Assembly: GCF_030814835.1 (NCBI RefSeq)
Contig: NZ_JAUSVS010000002.1
Location: 620,001 to 684,000, forward strand
Source: Caulobacter ginsengisoli
GTDB lineage: Bacteria; Pseudomonadota; Alphaproteobacteria; Caulobacterales; Caulobacteraceae
Length of the DNA stretch: 64,000 nt
Direction of reading: 5' to 3'
Made by a program: the position numbers and the translations under genes. Of the stretch, positions 45,539 through 52,811 are shown piece by piece. The number at the start of each line of letters is the position of its first letter. Position 1 is the first letter of the stretch. Under the pieces are notes generated by a model, which saw nothing but the letters and a program-made list of their open reading frames with translations, had not been told where the DNA came from and ran no database searches.

Positions 45539-46306
45539 CCGGTGCCCGAAATCAAAAGGAGAATTCAGCTCCTTTTTGAGAAGCTCCGTTACGGCCTGAA
45601 TAGACTGTTCCCGCCCAAGCCAGCTGTAATAATTGCGAAGCGAAATATTAGGAAACGAGCAGCCGCCCGTGAGGGCTGGCTTCGATATACGCCCTGGATC
45701 GTATTGCCGTTGTTTGCCGCCGTAATTTGGATTGAGTTGAGTTCGTTAAATACGAGCCTTCGGGCGGTCGGCGGATTTCCTACGTTGGCCTTTGCCAATT
45801 CCCTCAGATGGATGGATGCGCATCCAGGTCTCGCGTCGTGGAGCCAAGCTGTGGGCGCGATACTAATTATCGGAGTATCGGTTTGGCAGACCGGAGTGGC
45901 CCAACGCTCGGGTCAGCGGGCCCTCGATCGACAACACTGGATGGTGGCTCGACTCTTCGACGAAGCAGTCAAGAGAGGTGAAACTATTCTCGAAAACCTT
46001 CAGGAGAGCGGCGGTTTGGACGAGTGGCGGGACGGGATGAAACTCGATGCTGCTGAGGTGGCTGAAGTGATGGGTGAACTCATTTCGCACCCGCTCGAGC
46101 GCTGGACATCGTTTGCCACTAGGAAGGTCGCTTCGGAGCACCTTAGCGCGTGGCGATCGTTTGCTGAGGAGGTCGATCGCCTCGCAGCCACGGCCGAAAG
46201 TTCCCCCAGCCTTAATACCTTGGAGGAGTTGGTCACCAGTGCTGATGAGGTTAGGGAACACGGGCGCCGCTGGCGAAGAATCGCAGCGCATTACTGGAAA
46301 CGATAG
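45506..46306 (+). CDS. Hypothetical two-span membrane protein, island cargo
   Basis: A 266-residue protein. The basic N-terminal region is followed by membrane segments at about 62-80 (TPWIVLPLFAAVIWIELSS) and 112-130 (SWSQAVGAILIIGVSVWQTG). A cytoplasmic C-terminal domain of about 130 residues follows, rich in charged helices (VARLFDEAVKRGETILENLQESGG, EEVDRLAATAESSPSLNTLEELVTSADEVREHGRR). No family is recognised. Lower GC and AT-ending codons (ATA, TTA, AAT) set it apart. It is the only intact gene in the tRNA-Lys island; a defence or signalling role is conceivable but not shown. Confidence 0.7.
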   Translation: MNPQDEPDAAHPVPEIKRRIQLLFEKLRYGLNRLFPPKPAVIIAKRNIRKRAAAREGWLRYTPWIVLPLFAAVIWIELSSLNTSLRAVGGFPTLAFANSLRWMDAHPGLASWSQAVGAILIIGVSVWQTGVAQRSGQRALDRQHWMVARLFDEAVKRGETILENLQESGGLDEWRDGMKLDAAEVAEVMGELISHPLERWTSFATRKVASEHLSAWRSFAEEVDRLAATAESSPSLNTLEELVTSADEVREHGRRWRRIAAHYWKR

Positions 46307-46317
46307 CGTCAGTTGCT

Positions 46318-46554
46318 TCACTCCAGCGCCAGCAACTCGTCCAGACCCGGTTGGCTGGCGTCGACGGACAGGGCGATTTCCAGCGGGCTGACCTGGATAG
46401 CGTCGTGGCTGGGGAAGAGGCTCTCGCCGCCCCTGGCCAGCCGCATCACCACGGACCCGTTAGACCGGCCTGACCACCCGAGGGAAGGTTGGTTCCGAAC
46501 AGACCGGGAAACGTCTAACGGCTGGCCGACAATACAGCCGCCCGCCTCAGACTT
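46318..46554 (-). pseudogene. Truncated open frame at the far end of the island
   Basis: The minus strand stays open for 78 codons from the att repeat to a TGA at 46318. It reads protein-like sequence such as GWSGRSNGSVVMRLARGGES, LFPSHDAIQVSPLEIALSV and DASQPGLDELLALE. Its GC-rich codons differ from the neighbouring cargo gene. The frame runs into the att core without a proper start, so it looks like the C-terminal end of a gene cut off when the element formed or decayed. The ATG at 46446 could give 42 residues. I do not recognise the family. Confidence 0.45.
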
Positions 46555-46597
46555 TTAATCGAATGGTCGTGGGTTCGACCCCCACCCGGCCTACCAA
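46550..46597 (+). repeat. attR: second copy of the 48-bp tRNA-Lys repeat
   Basis: It is identical to 45032-45079, covering the anticodon-to-CCA part of the tRNA; without the 5' half it cannot make a tRNA. The bases CTA at 46591-46593, within the CCTACCA end, are the stop codon of the Phd-PAS gene on the minus strand. Confidence 0.92.
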
Positions 46598-47181
46598 ACC
46601 TCGACGCCCCCTCCGGGCGTCGTCCGGGTCACCGCGACCGCCACGCCGTCGATCAGGCTGTCCCGCCGCACCGGGGCCAGGCCCAGGGTGACCGGCGCCG
46701 CCTCGCCTGTCCGGCCCAGGCGCTTGAGGTCGAGTTGGGCGGCGACGCCCTCCTCGAAACAGGCTTCCAGGGCCGCGGTCACCCGCCGGCGCTCGCCGGT
46801 GTCGATCAGATCGGTCAACAGGGCGCCGACCGCTTCCTCACCGCTGAGGCCAAGCAGTTCCGCCACCGGTTCGTCGATGGTCGCGATGACGCCCCGTCGC
46901 GTCAGGCGGATCGCGCCGCCGCCCGTCACGGTCTGGAAGGCCTGCAGGGCGGCCAGGGCTTCCTGCAGCCGCGCCGTCTCCGGAGGATCCTCGGCCATCC
47001 CGCCGGCCGCCTCCTCGGTCATCGCCTCGTACTGGTGAGCGGAGATCACCACCACCCTCGGTCGGCCGTGATGGGTGACCACCACCGGCCCGGCCAGCGC
47101 CTGATCCTGCCAGCGTCCGAAGTTGCGGCTGACCTCCGCCGCCGTGGCATACGTGGCCTCGCCGTATGCGTGTTTCACCAT
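46591..47181 (-). CDS. Phd/YefM antitoxin-like domain fused to a PAS domain
   Basis: A 196-residue protein. The N-terminal Phd/YefM-type DNA-binding region reads ATAAEVSRNFGRWQDQALAGPVVVTHHGRPRVVVISAHQYEAM. After an acidic linker a PAS-like sensor domain follows (AIRLTRRGVIATIDEPVAELLGLSGEEAVGALLTDLIDTGERRRV, ending APVTLGLAPVRRDSLIDGVAVAVT). No toxin gene lies on either side. The start at 47181 (MVKHAYG) is chosen over a TTG at 47202 because GGGG precedes it. Its stop codon lies in the tRNA-derived att sequence. It may be a sensory transcription regulator built from an antitoxin scaffold. Confidence 0.78.
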   Translation of the reverse strand: MVKHAYGEATYATAAEVSRNFGRWQDQALAGPVVVTHHGRPRVVVISAHQYEAMTEEAAGGMAEDPPETARLQEALAALQAFQTVTGGGAIRLTRRGVIATIDEPVAELLGLSGEEAVGALLTDLIDTGERRRVTAALEACFEEGVAAQLDLKRLGRTGEAAPVTLGLAPVRRDSLIDGVAVAVTRTTPGGGVEVW

Positions 47182-47348
47182 TAAGCCCCGTCGTTTCGCC
47201 AACCGGGGTTCTGCGGAAATTGCTTAAATTCCGTAGAGACTTAACCCCTCTTCCTCTCATAATAGGTGATGCTTCGCGAGCAGATGCAACCCCAAGTTAC
47301 CGAGGTTGAGTAATGCCGTGATCAGAGCGTCGATGCGGGCGCCGATGG

Positions 47349-48326
47349 CTACTGCTGCTGCTGTTGCTGCTGCTGTTCGCGCATCAGGACGTCGCTGTCC
47401 TTGCGGCGGCGCCCGCCCGGGAAGTTGGGGCGGGTGGCGCGGATGAATTCGGGTTCGGCGAGAGCCGCCCGGGCCTTGCGGACCTGCACAGCGACGGCCA
47501 GCTGGCTGTCGGCCTCGCCCTTGTAGACGCCGCGGCTGGGCGGCACGTCGGCATAGTCGCGGCCGATGGCCACCGTCACATGGCGCTCGCCCGCCAGGAC
47601 GTTGTTGGTCGGATCCAGCCCCACCCAGCGCAGCGAAGGCAGAAAGACCTCGACCCAAGCATGGGTGGCGTCGGGGTCGGAGCGGTCATGGTGCTTGCGG
47701 TCGGTGAACAGGTAGCCCGAGACATAGCGGGCCGGCAGGCCCCAGTCGCGGCAGATGGTCAGCATGATATGGGCGAAGTCCTGGCAGACTCCCGCCTTGG
47801 CCTTCAGCGCCACGTCGATGGGGCTCTCGGCGGTGGTGGCGTCCGGGTCGTAGGCGAAGGCCTCGTAGAGGGCCGTGTTCAGGGCCCGCACGGCGCTGAG
47901 CGGATCGCGCCGGCGCAGGGCGTCCAGCCCGGCCTTCTCCACGAAGGCCTGCAGGCGCGGGGAGGGTGCCACGAAACCGTGCGGCCGCAGGAAGTCGAAG
48001 CATTCGCCGCGCACGAAGTCGCTGCGCAGGCGGTCCCATTCGCCGATGTCCAGGCTCTCGGGGATGGCCGGCGCCCGCTCGGTCTCGACCGCCGAGCGGG
48101 CGATGATCCGCAGGGAGTCATGCGGCTGGGGGACGTCGAAGTGATAGACGGCGTTGCCGAAGGTGTCGGGATAGCTGAACAGCTGGGCGCGGGGGTCCAG
48201 CTCCAGTTCGAAGCTGATCAGCCGCTGGCGAGGGCTCTTCTGGGGCTGCATCCACAGCTCCATGACGCTTTCCCGGACCGGGCGCTCATAGTGGTAGTCG
48301 GTGACGTGGCGGATCTCGAGCAGCAT
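47349..48326 (-). CDS. Transglutaminase-like protein with poly-Gln tail
   Basis: A 325-residue protein. The N-terminal domain (MLLEIRHVTDYHYERPVRESVMELWMQPQ) and the transglutaminase core carry the Cys in KAGVCQDFAHIM, the His in DATHAWVEVFLPSLRW and the Asp in GLDPTNN. This is the bacterial transglutaminase-like family found next to alpha-E and ATP-grasp genes. The protein ends in eight consecutive Gln (CAG/CAA codons at 47352-47375) right before the stop. Its start overlaps the alpha-E stop by one base (TGATG). Confidence 0.9.
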   Translation of the reverse strand: MLLEIRHVTDYHYERPVRESVMELWMQPQKSPRQRLISFELELDPRAQLFSYPDTFGNAVYHFDVPQPHDSLRIIARSAVETERAPAIPESLDIGEWDRLRSDFVRGECFDFLRPHGFVAPSPRLQAFVEKAGLDALRRRDPLSAVRALNTALYEAFAYDPDATTAESPIDVALKAKAGVCQDFAHIMLTICRDWGLPARYVSGYLFTDRKHHDRSDPDATHAWVEVFLPSLRWVGLDPTNNVLAGERHVTVAIGRDYADVPPSRGVYKGEADSQLAVAVQVRKARAALAEPEFIRATRPNFPGGRRRKDSDVLMREQQQQQQQQ

Positions 48327-49270
48327 CAGGCGGGCAGCCTCAGTTCGAGGGGATAGGCCACGAAGGTCTCGTAGATGGCCTCATGGATGCGGGCGCATTC
48401 GGTGGTCACGGTGGCCAGCAGGCCGCTGGCCCCGGTGGCTTCCAGCTCCTCGACATCGGCGAACTGCAGGCGGGCCTTCAGCCGGCCGGCCAGCCGCTCG
48501 GGGCCGGCCCGGCCGTGCGAATCCATCCGCCGGGCCAGCGAGGTGAGGTCCTCCTCGATGCGGGCGGTGGCGAAGCGGATCGAGCGGGGGAAGTCCTCGT
48601 CGAACAGCAGGAAGTCCAGGATGTAGCGCGGCTCGATCTCGGCGGTGTACTGCCGCAGGTATGGCTCCAGGGCGCAGGCCATGCGCAGCAGGCTCATCAA
48701 CGCCAGGCGGTCGGTGACCCGCCGGCCGCGGGTGTCGCCGAAACAGACCTCCAGCAGGCGGGCGATCAACTGGGCCCGCTCGATATGCACCCCCAGCAGC
48801 AGGAACCGCCAGCCCTCGCCATGGCTCATGGTGGCGTCGGCCGCGCCCTTGAACAGGTGCAGGTCGGCGATGATGTCGTGCAGGAAGGCCGAGGATTGCC
48901 GCTCGAACTCCTGGGGGGCGTCGTCGGCGGTGACCTTCAGGAACAGCAGGTTCAGCCGCTCCCAGGTCTCGGTGGTGATCTGGTCGCGCACCTGGCGGGC
49001 GTTCTCGCGGGCCAGGGCCAGGGACATCAAGACCGAGTTGGGGTCCTTGCGGTCCATGACCAGGGCCAGGGCCGCCTCATAGGGCTTGGCCGCCCGGGCC
49101 TGGTCGCGGTCGCCCACGGCCGAGAGGGCGATATAGGCCGCCTGGGCCGCCGCGTCGGTCTGGTCGAGGGTGGCGTTGAGCATCACGTCGGAGAGGCGCG
49201 AGAGGTGCTCGGCCCGCTCCACATAGCGGCCGATCCAGTAGAGGCTGTCGGCGACACGGGCCAGCATCAT
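48326..49270 (-). CDS. Alpha-E domain protein
   Basis: A 314-residue all-helical protein beginning MMLARVADSLYWIGRYVERAEHLSRLSDVMLNA, the signature of alpha-E domain proteins. It always pairs with circularly permuted ATP-grasp proteins and transglutaminases in a system thought to make or modify a peptide. The start overlaps the ATP-grasp stop (ATGA) and its stop overlaps the transglutaminase start. Confidence 0.9.
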   Translation of the reverse strand: MMLARVADSLYWIGRYVERAEHLSRLSDVMLNATLDQTDAAAQAAYIALSAVGDRDQARAAKPYEAALALVMDRKDPNSVLMSLALARENARQVRDQITTETWERLNLLFLKVTADDAPQEFERQSSAFLHDIIADLHLFKGAADATMSHGEGWRFLLLGVHIERAQLIARLLEVCFGDTRGRRVTDRLALMSLLRMACALEPYLRQYTAEIEPRYILDFLLFDEDFPRSIRFATARIEEDLTSLARRMDSHGRAGPERLAGRLKARLQFADVEELEATGASGLLATVTTECARIHEAIYETFVAYPLELRLPA

Positions 49271-50763
49271 GACTTGGCGCTCCGGGGTTCGCTCAGGACC
49301 CAGGTGTCCTTGGAGCCGCCACCCTGGCTGGAATTCACCACCAGCGAGCCCCGGCGCAGGGCCACGCGGGTCAGGGCGCCGGGGGTCACCACCGTCTTCT
49401 CGCCCGACAGGATGAAGGGGCGCAGGTCGACGTGGCGCGGCTCGATATTGGCGCCGTCGATCAGGCAGGGGGCGGTCGACAGCTGGATGGTCGGCTGGGC
49501 GATATAGTTGCCGGGATCGGCCCTGAGGACGGTGGCGAACTCGTCCCGCTCCTTCTGGCTGGCGTGCGGCCCGACCAGCATGCCGTAGCCGCCCGACGCC
49601 CCCACCGCCTTGACCACCAGCTTGTCCAGATTGGCCAGCACGTGGCTGAGCTGGGCCGGCTCGCGGCAGAGGAAGGTCTCGATGTTGGGCAGGATGGCGT
49701 CTTCGTCGAGATAGTAGCGGATGATGTCGGGGACGTAGGCGTAGACGGCCTTGTCATCGGCCACCCCGGTGCCCGGGGCATTGCAGATCACCACATTGCC
49801 GGCCCGGTAGGCGTTGAACAGGCCCGCCACCCCCAGCCCCGAGTCCCGCCGGAAAGTCAGGGGGTCGATGAAGTCGTCGTCGACCCGGCGATAGATGACA
49901 TCGATGCGGCGCAGGCCCGTGGTCGTGCGCATGTAGACCTGGTTCTCATGCACCACCAGGTCGCGCCCCTCGACCAGGGGCACCCCCATCAGCCGGGCCA
50001 GATAGGCGTGCTCGTAATAAGCGCTGTTGTAGACGCCAGGCGTCAGCACCGCGACCTGCGGGTTGGGCCGCCACTCGGCCGCCATGCTTTTCAGCGTCGC
50101 CAGCAGCAGGTCGGGATAACGCTCGACCGGCCGGACATTGGCGATGCGGAAGGTGCCCGGGAAGGTCCGCTTGGCGGCGTCGCGGTTGGCCAGCATGTAG
50201 GAGACGCCGGATGGGACCCGCAGATTGTCCTCCAGCACGGCGAACTCGCCGTCCTGGCCGCGGATCAGATCCGAGCCGCAGACGTTGGCATAGGCCTTGT
50301 GGGGCACGAAGACGTGCTGCATCTCGCGTCGGTAGCTGGCCGCGCCCAGCACCAGGTCGCGCGGCACCACCCCATCCATCAGGATCTGCTGCTCGCCATA
50401 GATGTCGGCCAGGAACATGTTCAGCGCCTTGAGGCGCTGGATCAGGCCCTTCTCGATGCGGTTCCACTCCGCCCCGGGAATGATGCGCGGGATCAGGTCG
50501 GTGGGGATGATCCGCTCGGTGGTCGCCTCGGCGCCATAGACGGTGAAGGTGATGCCCTGCAGCAGGAAGGACCGCTCCAGCGTCTTCTGCCGCTCGGCCA
50601 GGGCCTCGGGGCTCAGGGTCGCCAGCCGGGCGTGGATGGGATTGTAGTGCTCGCGCACCATCCCGCCCTCGGCGTACATCTCGTCGAAGGCCACGCCGGG
50701 CAGATAGGCCGCTTCGGTCGGGGCGGGAGCCGGCGCCGTTCCGGTTACTCGCGCTTTCGCCAC
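49267..50763 (-). CDS. Circularly permuted ATP-grasp protein (putative amidoligase)
   Basis: A 498-residue protein: YLPGVAFDEMYAEGGMVREHYNPIHARL, FLLQGITFTVYG, RIIPGAEWNRIEKGLIQRLKALNMFLADIYG, FAVLEDNLRVPSGVSYMLANR and VVKAVGASGGYGMLVGPHAS. This is the type-2 circularly permuted ATP-grasp family, expected to form amide bonds. The start is taken at GTG 50763 (MAKARVTG) with AAGG upstream, not at the far upstream ATGs of the longer frame. First gene of the ATP-grasp, alpha-E, transglutaminase operon; the Anbu protease that often joins it is absent here. Confidence 0.9.
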   Translation of the reverse strand: MAKARVTGTAPAPAPTEAAYLPGVAFDEMYAEGGMVREHYNPIHARLATLSPEALAERQKTLERSFLLQGITFTVYGAEATTERIIPTDLIPRIIPGAEWNRIEKGLIQRLKALNMFLADIYGEQQILMDGVVPRDLVLGAASYRREMQHVFVPHKAYANVCGSDLIRGQDGEFAVLEDNLRVPSGVSYMLANRDAAKRTFPGTFRIANVRPVERYPDLLLATLKSMAAEWRPNPQVAVLTPGVYNSAYYEHAYLARLMGVPLVEGRDLVVHENQVYMRTTTGLRRIDVIYRRVDDDFIDPLTFRRDSGLGVAGLFNAYRAGNVVICNAPGTGVADDKAVYAYVPDIIRYYLDEDAILPNIETFLCREPAQLSHVLANLDKLVVKAVGASGGYGMLVGPHASQKERDEFATVLRADPGNYIAQPTIQLSTAPCLIDGANIEPRHVDLRPFILSGEKTVVTPGALTRVALRRGSLVVNSSQGGGSKDTWVLSEPRSAKS

Positions 50764-50990
50764 GCTGATTAGCCTTGCCCTTCCTGACGGGGACTGAATG
50801 TCCCCCGACCTGATAGACCGCGTTGCGGCCATAGTGCGCCGCTTTCGGCTCGACTCGTCGCCTTGGCGGCGCGCCGCCTCACATTTGTGCAACTTTCTTG
50901 GCTCAAGCAAAGGGCCAGAGCCGGTTCACCTGTAAGCGTGACACCCGCCCGCGCCACGACTAAACGAGCCTGGGGGGCGCAAGGAAGGGA

Positions 50991-52811
50991 ATGAATCGCT
51001 TGGCGCCGCTGCGTCTTGCCCTTGCCGCCTCCGTCGCCGTGGCCGCCCAGATGGCGGCCGCGCCCGTATCTGCGGAAACCCCCAAGGCCAGGATCGAGGG
51101 GGTCCCGGAGGGCGATCTGCGCGACCTGATCGAGCAGGCCATCGGCGAGAGCCACAGCCCGGCCACCACGCGATTTGAAGCCAGGCGGCGGGCGCGCCAG
51201 GCCGGCGAGGACGCCATCGCCGTCCTGCGCTCGGAAGGCTATTACGGCTACGACGTCGAGGCCGACGTGGCCGATCCCGACGACGAGGACAGCGGCCAGC
51301 CGCCCGAGGCGGTGCTCAAGGTCAAGACCGGCCCCCGATTCCGCATCGCCGCCCCGACCGTGCGCTGGGAGGGCGAGCCGCCGCTGGCCGACATCCAGAA
51401 GGCCGCCGAGCAGGCCATGGCCCTGCGCATCGGGGCGACCGGCCGGGCCGCCACCATCCTGTCGGCCGAGGGCCGGATCATCGCGGCGCTGCAGGCGCGG
51501 GGCTATGCCGACGCCACGCCGGGCCAGCGTGAGGTGGTGGTCGACCATGCCGACGACACGGTGCGGCCGACCTATGTCGTCGTTTCCGGCATGCTGGTGC
51601 GGCTGGACGGCGTGCAGCTCACCGGCACCGGCCGCTCCAATTCCAAATTCATCGCCGGTCTGGCCCCCTGGAAGAGCGGCGAGATCTACAAGCCCGACGA
51701 TATCGCCGAACTGGAGCGGCGGCTGCTGGACACCGGCGTCTATGACAGCGTCACCGTCACCCTGGCCCCCAAGGAGCAGCTGCTGCCCGACGGCACCCGG
51801 CCGGTGCTGGTCAGCCTGACCGACCGTCCGCCGCATACGCTGGAACTGGGGGCCGGCTATTCGACCAGCGAGGGGGCGGGCCTGGACGCCCGTTGGATCC
51901 GCTACAACCGCCTTGGCCGGGCCGACACCAGCACCATCACCCTCAAGCTGGCCCAGATCGAGCAACGGCTGGAATACCGCCTGGCCCTGCCGCACTGGCG
52001 CCGGCCGCAGCAGACCCTGACCCTGGTCGGCAGCGCCTATAACGAACAGACCGACGCCTATGACCAGACCGGCGTCGGCGTCTCGCTGGACCTGACCCGC
52101 CGCTACGGACGCACCAGTTTCATCACCGTCGGCGCGGCGCTGGACGCCGGCCAGGTGACCAACAAACAGACCATTGGGGTGGTGATCATCAAGGGCGTGC
52201 CCCAGAACCTCGTCACCGGCTCGCTGCTGGCCGCCTTCGCCCTGGATCGTTCAAGCGATCCGCTCGACCCCCGCCGGGGCTGGCGTGTCGAGGGGCGCAC
52301 CGAACCCACCGCCACCTTCGGCGACATCCAGCAGGTCTATCTGCGCAGCCAGGTCCAGGGCAGCTACTACCTGCCGCTCGACCGCGGCGAGCACAACATC
52401 CTGGCGGGCCGTCTGGAACTGGGAACCATCTGGGGCGGCAGCATCAACGACATCCCGGCCTCGCGGCGATTCTATTCCGGCGGCGGCGGGTCGGTGCGCG
52501 GCTATGGCTACCAGGGCATCGGTCCGCGCCTCAGCGACAACACCCCGATCGGCGGCCGCTCGCTGCTGGAAGCCTCGATCGAGTATCGCCGCGACATCAC
52601 CGAGCGCTGGGGGGCGGTGGCCTTCCTGGACGTCGGGGCGGTGGGGGCCGATGGCTTTCCGGCCGGCAAGGACTTCGGCGTCGGAGCCGGGATCGGAGTG
52701 CGCTACAATCTGGGCTTTGGGCCGATCCGGGCCGACATCGCCATACCGCTGGACAAGCGCAAGGGCGACGCGGCATTCCAGATCTATATCAGCATCGGGC
52801 AGAGCTTTTGA
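50991..52811 (+). CDS. tamA: Translocation and assembly module outer-membrane protein TamA
   Basis: A 606-residue BamA/TamA-family protein. The signal peptide (MNRLAPLRLALAASVAVAAQMAAAPVSA) is followed by about three POTRA domains (AIAVLRSEGYYGYDVEADV; RLDGVQLTGTGRSN; ERRLLDTGVYDSVTVTLAP) and a 16-stranded barrel region (LGAGYSTSEGAGLDARWIRYNRLG; RRFYSGGGGSVRGYGYQGIGP). It ends in Phe. It works with TamB in lipid transport or protein insertion at the outer membrane. The stop overlaps the tamB start (TTGA). Confidence 0.94.
   Translation: MNRLAPLRLALAASVAVAAQMAAAPVSAETPKARIEGVPEGDLRDLIEQAIGESHSPATTRFEARRRARQAGEDAIAVLRSEGYYGYDVEADVADPDDEDSGQPPEAVLKVKTGPRFRIAAPTVRWEGEPPLADIQKAAEQAMALRIGATGRAATILSAEGRIIAALQARGYADATPGQREVVVDHADDTVRPTYVVVSGMLVRLDGVQLTGTGRSNSKFIAGLAPWKSGEIYKPDDIAELERRLLDTGVYDSVTVTLAPKEQLLPDGTRPVLVSLTDRPPHTLELGAGYSTSEGAGLDARWIRYNRLGRADTSTITLKLAQIEQRLEYRLALPHWRRPQQTLTLVGSAYNEQTDAYDQTGVGVSLDLTRRYGRTSFITVGAALDAGQVTNKQTIGVVIIKGVPQNLVTGSLLAAFALDRSSDPLDPRRGWRVEGRTEPTATFGDIQQVYLRSQVQGSYYLPLDRGEHNILAGRLELGTIWGGSINDIPASRRFYSGGGGSVRGYGYQGIGPRLSDNTPIGGRSLLEASIEYRRDITERWGAVAFLDVGAVGADGFPAGKDFGVGAGIGVRYNLGFGPIRADIAIPLDKRKGDAAFQIYISIGQSF

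Larger units (their letters stand above)
45080..46597. mobile_element. Remnant integrative element in tRNA-Lys
   Basis: About 1.5 kb bounded by the 48-bp repeats at 45032-45079 and 46550-46597. It holds a truncated tyrosine-recombinase gene on the tRNA side, one intact membrane-protein gene and a truncated reading frame at the far end. GC content and codon use in 45500-46310 are visibly lower than in the rest of the window, which supports transfer. Excision would restore tRNA-Lys directly in front of the Phd-PAS gene. Confidence 0.85.

Noticed and set aside
46550-46597. A second tRNA-Lys gene
   Set aside because: The 5' half, including the D arm and 5' acceptor strand, is absent; it is the att duplication.
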